Source: a virus. Taken from it: DNA of 25,655 nt. A model generated the notes under the pieces. That model did no database searches. It was given only the letters and a program-made list of their open reading frames with translations, and was not told the origin of the DNA. The stretch is from positions 6,756-32,410 of IMG/VR virus record IMGVR_UViG_3300001097_000035. One strand, 5' to 3'. The first letter of the stretch is position 1. Each line of letters starts with the position of its first letter. Of the stretch, positions 1 through 5,916 are shown piece by piece. The translations under genes were made by a program, and so were the position numbers.

Positions 1-1
1 T

Positions 2-142
2 AAAGCTAAAAGATATGAAAAGTTGCTAAATTTTGTGAAGGCTCAGGCTAGTAAAAATCATATGTGTCTTGTTTGTGTGGGTACAATTTGCGAGGTGTGC
101 GATGCAAAAGAACTACTTGAAGAAATAGGGTGTGCAGAATGA
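2..142 (+). CDS. C-terminal part of a Cys-rich small protein (start outside window)
   Basis: The reading frame is open from the window edge to a TGA at 140-142 and gives 46 residues. It contains Cys pairs CLVC and CEVC about ten residues apart, the spacing of a small zinc-binding knuckle, followed by an acidic helix-like end (KELLEEIGCAE). The stop overlaps the ATG of the next gene as ATGA at 139-142, the usual sign of translational coupling, which supports this frame being real. The start is missing, so total length and fold are unknown. It could be a phage zinc-ribbon protein; no function can be assigned. Confidence 0.55.
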   Translation, partial: KAKRYEKLLNFVKAQASKNHMCLVCVGTICEVCDAKELLEEIGCAE

Positions 143-552
143 AATTGGAATCATTTAATTTAGAACGAGCTATGGCGGGCGATAAAGTTGTTACACGATC
201 TGGGAAAGATGTAGTAGCTTTTTTTCCCAATCCAAAAAAAGCTAACATACATACGCAAATGCTTTTTGTATATAAAGACTCACAAGATATATTTTTTAGC
301 GATTACACTAACTTAAATGGCATATATGACCCAACTGGCCGAAGCGAATGTAATAAAGATCTTTTTATGGTCTCAGTTGCAAAACTTTGTAATTGCGATG
401 CGACTTTTTTACGAGAACAAAAAAATAATGAATCTATTCACCTTTTTGTGAAAGCTTGTATTCACATTTGGGATACAGGTTTATCAATTCAGGCAGGGTC
501 AGCTGTGCACCTTCATCTTGAAGAGCTAATAAATAAAATAGAAAATTTTTAA
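139..552 (+). CDS. Phage hypothetical protein, 137 aa
   Basis: I chose the ATG at 139 rather than the in-frame GTG at 130. It overlaps the upstream stop as ATGA and has an AGGG Shine-Dalgarno at 127-130, eight bases away. The N-terminus (ESFNLERAMAGDKVVTRSGK) resembles a short leader module common in phage accessory proteins, of the form FNLE-x-A-x-x-G-x-x-VxTRxG; this is recall, not a search. The rest (FVYKDSQDIFFSDYTNLNG, later LFVKACIHIWDTGL) is mixed alpha/beta with no catalytic motif I recognise and no membrane segment. It is followed 14 bases later by the Acb2-like gene. Function unknown. Confidence 0.75.
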   Translation: MKLESFNLERAMAGDKVVTRSGKDVVAFFPNPKKANIHTQMLFVYKDSQDIFFSDYTNLNGIYDPTGRSECNKDLFMVSVAKLCNCDATFLREQKNNESIHLFVKACIHIWDTGLSIQAGSAVHLHLEELINKIENF

Positions 553-566
553 ACAGGATCAACACA

Positions 567-788
567 ATGAAAGATACATTTAGAAAAGAGTATAACCCGA
601 TGCACCCAAAAAACACTGGATTGATTGTAGACATTAAAGTAATGGCGGAATCGATAGAAGAAGTTTTCCTGAAAGTTAAAAACCGTGAGATGTCACTAGC
701 AATGACTAATCTTGAGCAATGCATTATGTGGGCAATAAAAGCAATTGTGTTAGCAGATCAAGATAACGGAAGTAAACCGATAGAGTAA
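567..788 (+). CDS. acb2: Acb2-family cyclic-nucleotide sponge (anti-CBASS), probable
   Basis: This 73-residue protein matches, from memory, the Acb2/Tad1 hairpin family. The N-terminus has an aromatic/His/Pro segment (EYNPMHPK, residues 8-15). A first helix spans roughly 18-37, and then comes the family signature REMSLAMTNLEQCIMWAIKA (about 40-59), equivalent to the usual R-E-x-SLALTxLExxxMWAxxAI. Characterised Acb2 proteins form small helical oligomers that bind cyclic di- and trinucleotides and so block activation of CBASS effectors in the host cytoplasm. The ATG has an AGGA Shine-Dalgarno at 555-558 with an eight-base spacer. Length agrees with the family. Ligand and activity here are inferred. 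The alternative is a hairpin-domain relative with a different ligand. Confidence 0.75.
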   Translation: MKDTFRKEYNPMHPKNTGLIVDIKVMAESIEEVFLKVKNREMSLAMTNLEQCIMWAIKAIVLADQDNGSKPIE

Positions 789-811
789 CAAAAAATAAAG
801 GATAAATAAAA

Positions 812-1144
812 ATGCTTGAAGAAATGAAATTAAAAGAAGTAATTCAGTTAGTTGAGATGTTAAAAGCGAAGCTTGATGTTTGTGATGATTTTTGGTGTGT
901 TGGAAATTCTTATTTTATCCGCACTGTTACAATGCATTTGATCGGTAACTTGATAGCAATTAACGAGAAAGAAATGTTACTTGGTAATGCTGTGTGGATC
1001 GCGGATTCTGGCAGATTTCACGATGCACTTAAAACCGGAAAACTAAACGAAGTAGAACCATTTGTTGATCAAGTTATTGTAAATCGTGCATCAATTGTAG
1101 ACGCCACAATATGGAAGCACCCAGTTCCTACAAAGCAACAATAA
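812..1144 (+). CDS. Conserved phage hypothetical protein, 110 aa
   Basis: The ATG is preceded by AAAGGA at 797-802. The protein has an N-terminal helix (MKLKEVIQLVEMLKAKLD) and then a compact domain: YFIRTVTMHLIGNLIAINEK, AVWIADSGRFHDALKTGKL, NEVEPFVDQVIVNRASIVDA, TIWKHPVP. From memory the WIADxGRFxDALKTGxxxEVEPF and IVDATxWxHxLP segments are strongly conserved in a family of small phage proteins of unknown function, predicted mostly beta. Family membership rests on recall, and no reaction is known. The gene sits directly upstream of the Ser-X repeat ORFs, with two bases between its stop and their start, so translation is probably coupled. Confidence 0.8.
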   Translation: MLEEMKLKEVIQLVEMLKAKLDVCDDFWCVGNSYFIRTVTMHLIGNLIAINEKEMLLGNAVWIADSGRFHDALKTGKLNEVEPFVDQVIVNRASIVDATIWKHPVPTKQQ

Positions 1145-1146
1145 AA

Positions 1147-1395
1147 ATGATGCAGCTATTTAATGTTAATACTCGCTCGCGGTTTTGGTCTGGTTCTAAG
1201 TCTAAGTCTTGGTCTATGTCTGGGTCTGTTTCTGGGGCTGTTTCTGGGGCTGTGTCTAAGTCTTGGTCTATGTCTGGGTCTGTTTCTGGGGCTGTGTCTA
1301 AGTCTTGGTCTGAGTCTGGGTCTTGGTCTGCGTCTGAGTCTTGGTCTAGGTCAAGGTCTAGGTCTAGGTCTAGGTCGGGGTCGAGGACACGATGA
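1147..1395 (+). CDS. Ser-X dipeptide-repeat protein A, 82 aa
   Basis: After a short non-repetitive head (MMQLFNVNTRSRFW) the whole protein is a Ser-X dipeptide repeat: SGSKSKSWSMSGSVSGAVSG and onward, ending SRSRSRSRSGSRTR. X is mostly Gly, Lys, Trp, Val, Arg or Glu. Strict alternation would place Ser on one face of an extended beta strand. The DNA is a degenerate hexanucleotide array (TCTNNN). The double ATG at 1147/1150 lies two bases after the upstream TAA. There is no strong Shine-Dalgarno, so re-initiation is likely. It is followed by a second ORF of the same design whose ATG overlaps this stop. The shared head and frame argue that this frame, not the Gly-Leu frame or the antisense Pro-Arg frame, is expressed. 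Function unknown. Confidence 0.55.
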   Translation: MMQLFNVNTRSRFWSGSKSKSWSMSGSVSGAVSGAVSKSWSMSGSVSGAVSKSWSESGSWSASESWSRSRSRSRSRSGSRTR

Positions 1396-1556
1396 TGAAG
1401 ATAATTGATATTGGTACATGCTCTCGGTCTGGGTCTAGGTCTAGGTCTAGGTCTTGGTCTGGATGTTGGTGTAGGTCGTGGTCTAGGTCTGGGTCTTGGC
1501 CTTGGCCTAGGCCTAGGTCTAGGTCTGGGTCTGGGTCGGGGTCTAAGTCTTGGGAT
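1183..1556 (+). repeat. Degenerate hexanucleotide (TCTNNN) array in two blocks
   Basis: Two blocks, about 1183-1385 and 1422-1556, consist almost wholly of six-base units of the form TCT followed by GGG, AGG, TGG, AAG, ATG, GTT or GAG. The blocks are separated by the non-repetitive start of ORF B. Units drift singly, but a perfect 41-bp copy is repeated at 1201-1241 and 1255-1295, which indicates recent slippage or unequal recombination. Period six keeps every frame in register, so length changes by whole units would not shift the reading frame. Confidence 0.9.
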
Positions 1557-1562
1557 AGGTAG
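1392..1562 (+). CDS. Ser-X dipeptide-repeat protein B, 56 aa
   Basis: The ATG at 1392 overlaps the stop of repeat ORF A as ATGA and has GAGG at 1383-1386, five bases upstream. The protein starts MMKIIDIGTCSRSGSRSRSR and continues as Ser-X or Pro-X repeats (SWSGCWCRSW, SWPWPRPRSRSGSGSGSKSW) to a TAG. Its head parallels that of ORF A: MM, two residues, F/I, N/D, V/I, N/G, T, R/C, S, R. The pair therefore looks like a tandem duplication with divergent repeat tails. No signal peptide or membrane segment is visible. The two non-Ser/Pro repeat positions are Cys (GCWC), which could form a disulfide or be simple drift. Function unknown. Confidence 0.5.
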   Translation: MMKIIDIGTCSRSGSRSRSRSWSGCWCRSWSRSGSWPWPRPRSRSGSGSGSKSWDR

Positions 1563-1579
1563 AAAAAAAGAGTAACAAA

Positions 1580-1624
1580 ATGGAAAATGAAAAGTTAGAT
1601 TCACAAAGTAAGGATGAAGCATGA
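1580..1624 (+). CDS. Possible 14-aa coupling peptide
   Basis: ATG at 1580 opens a short frame coding MENEKLDSQSKDEA and ends in a TGA that overlaps the next ATG as ATGA at 1621-1624. A purine-rich AAAGAG lies seven bases upstream of the start. The same frame is open further upstream through the second repeat block as a Gly-Leu repeat, without an ATG start. It may be a translational coupling leader, the C-terminal end of an alternative-frame repeat protein, or nothing. Confidence 0.25.
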   Translation: MENEKLDSQSKDEA

Positions 1625-2073
1625 CCGACATATCAACGCACGTTACTAGTCGTGATCTGAGTAAAAAACTTTACTTACTAAAAGTAAAACAAGAAAGCCA
1701 TTTTTACTTTAGTGCATTCAATCATTTCGATGATGACTTAAGTTTAGATCAATTAAAAGATTTACAAGATAAAGGCCAATGGGATTTAGGTCAAGATGAA
1801 GGCAAAAATGCAAGGAAAACTCGATACTCAGCATTTTTAGCAACAGAGTTAGCAGAGATGGCTATGACAAAAATAAACAGCACGCTTTTTGAAATAATAA
1901 AAGTGCATAGCATTACATGCGGTAAAACGTTGTATTGCGCTAGATATTATGATCAAAGAATTATTGCTAAAGCAGATGAAAACATGTCAAACGCAATAGC
2001 TAATCTTTTAATTGTGCTTATCGAAAACAACTTGGTTGATAAAAAATGGAAAAAAAGGTGGCTTACTGAATAG
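1621..2073 (+). CDS. Conserved phage hypothetical protein, 150 aa
   Basis: The ATG has AAGGA at 1610-1614, six bases upstream. The opening (THVTSRDLSKKLYLLKVKQE, then SHFYF) and the central RYSAFLATELAEMAMTKINS segment resemble, from memory, a widespread family of small phage proteins with the pattern ITSRELSxKLxxLGVKQES-x-FY and a later SAFLxxELxEML. No enzymatic residues are known for the family. The C-terminus (NAIANLLIVLIENNLVDKKW) is a probable helix and is too polar around it to be a membrane anchor. It is the last gene of the rightward cluster and is followed by a terminator. Confidence 0.78.
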   Translation: MTDISTHVTSRDLSKKLYLLKVKQESHFYFSAFNHFDDDLSLDQLKDLQDKGQWDLGQDEGKNARKTRYSAFLATELAEMAMTKINSTLFEIIKVHSITCGKTLYCARYYDQRIIAKADENMSNAIANLLIVLIENNLVDKKWKKRWLTE

Positions 2074-2131
2074 CCTTTGCACTTGATCTTTTACAAAAAC
2101 ATTTATCTGTCGGACGCACCATATGCTTAAT

Positions 2132-2160
2132 AAAAAGGGCTTTTACAGCCCCTTTTATTT
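2132..2160. terminator. Bidirectional intrinsic terminator between convergent gene blocks
   Basis: The sequence folds as AAAA, A, GGGCT, loop TTTAC, AGCCC, C, TTTT: a five-bp GC stem, one A/C mismatch, then four A-T pairs, running into T-rich sequence. The A-rich 5' flank supplies the U tract on the opposite strand. Its position 59 bases after the last rightward stop and just past the last leftward stop (2174) fits termination from both sides. Confidence 0.8.
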
Positions 2161-2173
2161 TATAAAGTAAAAC

Positions 2174-2854
2174 TTAAACAGTCGGAATAACGCTATACCA
2201 AACATGGGCTACCATTGCACTATTACCCGTTGTAAATGCAGTAGTAATGTTTGATAAGTATAAGCCCTTGTTCACGCAAGTGCTAAACGTCTCAGCTACT
2301 ACGCCCGCATTAAAGTTCCACGCAGTGCTAGCAGCATCTTGAAAAGTAGCAGCCGCTAACGTGCTTGAAGCAATGACACCAGCGCCGTTTGCGGTGCTGT
2401 CGTACTGAATCGCAGTAACACCACCTGCAGCGTAATTTGCAGAATTGTAAGTCATCAACAATTGCACTTTATCCAACACTAACAAAGTATTTGCGCCACG
2501 AGCTGGGACTAATAACTTAGGTGCTGCATACATGCCGTTGAATTCTGCCGCGGTAATTGGCACTGCTATGTATGATGCGGAGTTAACCCACGCCACAAGC
2601 GTAATCAGTTTGTTAACAATAAGTGGCTGCAAATAAATTAATTTTCCCGTGTCTGTTATTTCGTTGTAATCATATAAACACTCGATTACATCGGAAGGTG
2701 CTAATAAAAGGCTTGGTTGAATCTGATTGCCTACGCCGTTTAAATATCCCGTTGATGTAACAGTCGCAAGATTTGCGCTTGATACCATTTTAACAGATCC
2801 CGGTTTAACGCCAACTTGACCCAAGCTGATTCTTTCAAGATTTAATGTACCCAT
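2174..2854 (-). CDS. Phage virion/tail protein, 226 aa
   Basis: The last gene of the leftward late block starts at ATG 2854 with a strong AAGGA Shine-Dalgarno. The N-terminal half (LGQVGVKPGSVKMVSSANLATVTSTGYL) resembles, from memory, a module in minor structural proteins of podoviruses, with the pattern GVKPGxxKMVSxxNLATVTxxGYL. The C-terminal half from about residue 80 (LVNKLITLVAWVNSAS, LLVPARGANTLLVLDKVQLL, NAGVVAETFSTCVNKGLYLS, MVAHVWYSVIP) is a beta-sandwich-like domain seen in phage surface proteins. Position downstream of the fibre genes suggests a tail or head-surface protein that contacts the host. The exact role is unknown. Confidence 0.7.
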   Translation of the reverse strand: MGTLNLERISLGQVGVKPGSVKMVSSANLATVTSTGYLNGVGNQIQPSLLLAPSDVIECLYDYNEITDTGKLIYLQPLIVNKLITLVAWVNSASYIAVPITAAEFNGMYAAPKLLVPARGANTLLVLDKVQLLMTYNSANYAAGGVTAIQYDSTANGAGVIASSTLAAATFQDAASTAWNFNAGVVAETFSTCVNKGLYLSNITTAFTTGNSAMVAHVWYSVIPTV

Positions 2855-2896
2855 CGATCATTCCTTTTTAAGTTAATTTATAAGTCATTTATTCTT

Positions 2897-3214
2897 TTAA
2901 AATGTTTCTAAAAACACAATAAAATCTTTAAATGTGGCGGAAGGATTAGTTGATAAATAAAGCTTATATTCACGACGATAAAGCGGATCGCTTTTAACTT
3001 TATCTACAAGCTGTCTTAACTTGTCTTTTTCTTTTTCCTCGTCATCATAAACAAAATTATCAACTACGTCTTTAGCTGCATTTTTTTGTTGTGGTGTTGC
3101 TGACTCATCAAAGTCTATGCGCCACGTTCGTTTATCATTTAAATCACCAAATGAAATACCAGCAATTGGGCTTACTAATCTAACTTTTTCGTCTAAACTA
3201 TCTTGTAATGGCAT
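2897..3214 (-). CDS. Small phage protein in the tail cassette, 105 aa
   Basis: I place the start at the ATG at 3214 (MPLQDSLDEKVRLVSPIAGI). It has GGAG six bases upstream, whereas the longer frame would need a TTG. The segment RTWRIDFDESATPQQKNAAK followed by DVVDNF resembles short conserved stretches of small phage tail-region proteins (W-x-I-x-F-x-x-x-A-T-x-x-Q). The C-terminal half is charged and helical (KEKDKLRQLVDKVKSDPLYR). The length and soluble character would suit a fibre chaperone or structural accessory protein, but this is inference. It lies between a fibre-like gene and the last tail gene. Confidence 0.65.
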   Translation of the reverse strand: MPLQDSLDEKVRLVSPIAGISFGDLNDKRTWRIDFDESATPQQKNAAKDVVDNFVYDDEEKEKDKLRQLVDKVKSDPLYRREYKLYLSTNPSATFKDFIVFLETF

Positions 3215-3229
3215 GTCATTCTCCAAGAT

Positions 3230-4147
3230 TTAGCATAAAATATTTGCTGTGATGCCCGATGACGGCGAGCCACTAACTATACCCCACCAAGTCACTGTAG
3301 GTAAGTTGCTGGGTGCAATCTCTAGCCATGAAAAATAATGATAACCTATTCCAGTGTAACCATTCCAAGTCTGGTTAAATTGTTTCAGCAAAGTATCGGC
3401 AGCCAATGATCCTGTTAATGCAATGCCAGTCGTGTCACCCGCTACAAAAGCGACTATAGAATCGAGGCCAATACCTGCAATATTATTTGCATTGTTAGTT
3501 GCTAGACTGCAAGTGTGTTTAAGATTACAAGATACAATATCTTCTGACACGCCTGTGATCAAATTAATTTGATTTAATACATTTGCATTTGCTTGTCGTA
3601 TAACATTTGTTGAATACGTCCAACTTGCAGTAGTCTCAACTCTTGTTAATGACTTTACAACTCGATTATAATAATTCCAAAGAAACCTGTTCGCAGTTGA
3701 ATCTTCTGTCTGTCCGCTAACTGCCGTAGTTCTAAAAGTGCCTAAATATCTTCGAGTTGTCGCGCCAGATCGAACGTAAACGCCATTTTGAAATGCAATT
3801 GCAGTTACTCTAGCGGTAGCACTTGACCATGCAGTAAGTTCAAGTGTTAACGTGCCGGCATTGTCATAAACAAAAACATCATATAACGTTGCGGTCGTTG
3901 CAGGTACAGCGATAGAAAGTTGCGTAAAAGAATACAGATTCCATCTTGTGCCATCATACAGTGCAAGCGTTGATCCAAAATAAGGCGTAAAAAATAGTGT
4001 AGTTGCTGCTGTTACATTTGCGGTAGTAACGGGTACGCCTGTCGTTATCGTTAGTCTACCTTGGCATGGAAAACCTAGCGAAGTTACGCCAGTTCCGCCC
4101 TTAAAAACGGGTACAGGTATATCTAGACCGATGGAATTTACTGTCAT
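3230..4147 (-). CDS. Tail fibre-like structural protein, 305 aa
   Basis: Translation starts at ATG 4147 with AGGGG eight bases upstream. The N-terminus has the short fibre linker PVPVFKGGTGVTSLG. Then comes a domain recognised from many phage tail proteins: GRLTITTGVPVTTANVTAAT, TLFFTPYFGSTLALYDGTRW, LYDVFVYDNAGTLTLELTAW, VYVRSGATTRRYLGTFRTTA, RFLWNYYNRV (residues about 30-165). The C-terminal half has IAGIGLDSIVAFVAG and GYTGIGYHYFSWLEIAP. Members of this group form tail or surface structures; receptor binding is likely but not shown. It is adjacent to the GGTMTG-repeat fibre and probably belongs to the same host-recognition module. Confidence 0.75.
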   Translation of the reverse strand: MTVNSIGLDIPVPVFKGGTGVTSLGFPCQGRLTITTGVPVTTANVTAATTLFFTPYFGSTLALYDGTRWNLYSFTQLSIAVPATTATLYDVFVYDNAGTLTLELTAWSSATARVTAIAFQNGVYVRSGATTRRYLGTFRTTAVSGQTEDSTANRFLWNYYNRVVKSLTRVETTASWTYSTNVIRQANANVLNQINLITGVSEDIVSCNLKHTCSLATNNANNIAGIGLDSIVAFVAGDTTGIALTGSLAADTLLKQFNQTWNGYTGIGYHYFSWLEIAPSNLPTVTWWGIVSGSPSSGITANILC

Positions 4148-4159
4148 TTAAAACCCCTA

Positions 4160-5482
4160 CTAAACTAAAGTGAAATTACCGGCGGACGCTTTAACAACAA
4201 AATTTGTATTCGCTGTGATACATATCACTTGTAAACTAGCGTACCTATCAACTGCTGTTAACGAGCCACCAACGCCAGCTGTTGTTGAGTCACCGGATAT
4301 ATGCACGGTTTGTAACGCGTTTTGTGCAAGCCTAAATAATCCAGCGCCTTTGCCAACAAGTTCGAAAATTTGACCTATTGCCGCCGTTGCAGGAAGTGTT
4401 GCAGTTACCAGCGCGGCATTATTTAAAATATAGCCGTTTTGTACTGCAATGGCTTGAGTCGTTCCTGTTTGTTCTGACCACGTTAAACTTCCACCACCAA
4501 CTGCAGTATCAACGTAAGCTTTTACACTTTGCTGAGTTGGTACAGCGGTAGCGCTATTAGATACCATGTTATCTTCGTCAAGAATCGCATTGATAGCTGT
4601 TGTGCTTTGTATGTTAAAAGTGCCGGGTAAATTTACAGTCGATGATAAAGATAAAATAGGATTTTGCGGATCAGTAGCATCAACATTTAGTTGATTAGCT
4701 GTACCAACGACACTCACCATTGAGCCTGCTGTATTCGCAATCCACGTCATTACGCCAAGTGTTGATGATCCTAAAATATAACCATTAATGCTGGGAAATG
4801 TTGGCGGCAAAACATAATTGCTATTTCCTGCCAACGTTGGCGCGGTGAAACTAACAGTGAAACCGCTATTAGCAAAAGACATTGTGCCAATGGCAGCAAC
4901 ATTATTGCCGTTCATCGCAATAGCACCCGTCATTGTGCCGCCAGCTAATGCCAACTTAAGGTCGGCATATGCTTTCGTGACAGCATCAGCAGCACTTAAG
5001 GGGGTGGCTAAATTGGATATCAAATTGACACCCATATTTATGTTGCCCGTCATCGTACCGCCAGCTAACGCAAGAAAAGACCCTGAAGCAGCAGCATCGG
5101 CGTATGCTTTTGTTGCTGCGTCTTGCGCTAGCAATGGGTTTGACAGTCCAGTGATACGAAAGTTACCCATGGCAATCGCACCCGTCATTGTTCCGCCAGC
5201 CAACGACAAGTAACCGCTTACTGAAGTAGCAATAGCAGAATCAACATAAGCTTTAGTCGTAGCATCAGCAGCACTTACGGGGGTGGCTAAATTGGATATC
5301 AGATTGACACCCATGTTTATATTGCCCGTCATTGTTCCGCCCGACAACGGCAGAAATACGCCTGTTGGGTCAGTGAAACTGAATCTGGTATTCACGCCTG
5401 CACGCAAGCCCACAACAATATCATTTGGTGCTAATGCGCCGCCGTCAGCGAAGTTGCTAAACTTACTATTTATTGCTGCCAT
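4160..5482 (-). CDS. Tail fibre with GGTMTG/TKAYVD repeats, 440 aa
   Basis: The first half has four repeats of the form LxLSGGTMTGxIxM, then about nine residues, N/GLxxP, then AADAxTKAYxD (starting near residues 44, 91, 137 and 177). This is the standard shaft repeat of phage tail fibres, and the trailing TKAYVD helices are thought to support trimer packing. A fifth KAYVD occurs near residue 325 (TQQSVKAYVDTAVGG). The C-terminal region (VQNGYILNNAALVTATLPAT, FELVGKGAGLFRLAQN, VHISGDSTTAGVGGSLTAVD) is a beta-rich tip domain found in other fibres. ATG 5482 has GAGGA upstream. The DNA repeats are close enough to recombine (see the separate repeat entries). It likely binds the cell surface. Confidence 0.85.
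   Translation of the reverse strand: MAAINSKFSNFADGGALAPNDIVVGLRAGVNTRFSFTDPTGVFLPLSGGTMTGNINMGVNLISNLATPVSAADATTKAYVDSAIATSVSGYLSLAGGTMTGAIAMGNFRITGLSNPLLAQDAATKAYADAAASGSFLALAGGTMTGNINMGVNLISNLATPLSAADAVTKAYADLKLALAGGTMTGAIAMNGNNVAAIGTMSFANSGFTVSFTAPTLAGNSNYVLPPTFPSINGYILGSSTLGVMTWIANTAGSMVSVVGTANQLNVDATDPQNPILSLSSTVNLPGTFNIQSTTAINAILDEDNMVSNSATAVPTQQSVKAYVDTAVGGGSLTWSEQTGTTQAIAVQNGYILNNAALVTATLPATAAIGQIFELVGKGAGLFRLAQNALQTVHISGDSTTAGVGGSLTAVDRYASLQVICITANTNFVVKASAGNFTLV
4982..5061 (-). repeat. Fibre-gene direct repeat, copy 2
   Basis: This 80-bp stretch of the fibre gene matches 5261-5340 at a distance of 279 bp with about six mismatches counted by eye. It encodes GGTMTGNINMGVNLISNLAT followed by P-L-S-A-A-D-A. 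The protein repeat is identical between the copies over most of its length, while neighbouring repeats have diverged. This indicates recent duplication or gene conversion within the fibre shaft. Confidence 0.8.
5261..5340 (-). repeat. Fibre-gene direct repeat, copy 1
   Basis: This is the partner of 4982-5061. It encodes the first shaft unit (GGTMTGNINMGVNLISNLAT, then P-V-S-A-A-D-A). The differences are mostly third-position changes, so purifying selection appears to act on the protein. Confidence 0.8.
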
Positions 5483-5499
5483 GATTTTTCCTCATTTTC

Positions 5500-5898
5500 T
5501 TAGCTTGATAGCGCGTAAAAAGCAACACTAATGCTTGGTGTCGTTGCTGCTTTTGAGAAAAAACTTAAAACTTGACCAACGTTTAATGTATAGGCTTTTT
5601 CAGCGCCCGCAGGAATTAATTCCGAGGTGTCTTTTACAAAAGACGCACCACTTGGCACGTCAGCAACTAGATCAACAGACACCCAGACAGCTAAATCAGT
5701 GTGAATAACCGCTCTAACTTTATTGTTTGCATTGCTGCCAGCATACGATGACATGCCGCCCATTACCCCGCCGCCGGGTACTGTTAAAGTGGTTTCAGTC
5801 GCCGCAACCAATGTCGCGCTATAAATTTGATCTGAAAAAATTTGGCCAAAATCATTTATGGCCTTTATTTCTTGTTGCGTTCTGAATTGCTGTGTCAT
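5500..5898 (-). CDS. Small virion-associated protein, 132 aa
   Basis: ATG 5898 is preceded by an AAAGGA-type site. The protein reads as an N-terminal helix (QFRTQQEIKAINDFGQIFSD) followed by a beta-rich domain: ATETTLTVPGGGVMGG, NNKVRAVIHTDLAVWVSVDL, ASFVKDTSELIPAGAEKAYT, LNVGQVLSFFSKAATTPSIS, VAFYAL. This pattern (TLTVP near the start, W-V-S in the middle, PSISVAFY at the end) is familiar from small proteins between phage tail genes. A surface or fibre-tip role is plausible but unproven. It lies between the large 723-aa tail protein and the repeat fibre, all in one leftward transcription unit. Confidence 0.7.
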   Translation of the reverse strand: MTQQFRTQQEIKAINDFGQIFSDQIYSATLVAATETTLTVPGGGVMGGMSSYAGSNANNKVRAVIHTDLAVWVSVDLVADVPSGASFVKDTSELIPAGAEKAYTLNVGQVLSFFSKAATTPSISVAFYALSS

Positions 5899-5916
5899 GA
5901 TATTTTTTTCCTTTTG

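Noticed and set aside
1183-1556. CRISPR array
   Set aside because: The repeats are contiguous six-base units without unique spacers.
1128-1631. Minus-strand 167-aa ORF rich in Pro-Arg and Asp-X repeats
   Set aside because: It is the complement of the hexamer array. No Shine-Dalgarno or neighbouring minus-strand gene supports it, and its non-repeat ends have no recognisable content.
4818-5531. Plus-strand ORFs of 131 and 82 aa inside the fibre region
   Set aside because: They lie opposite the well-supported fibre gene, repeat where it repeats, and lack start signals. They are antisense shadows of the repeat codons.
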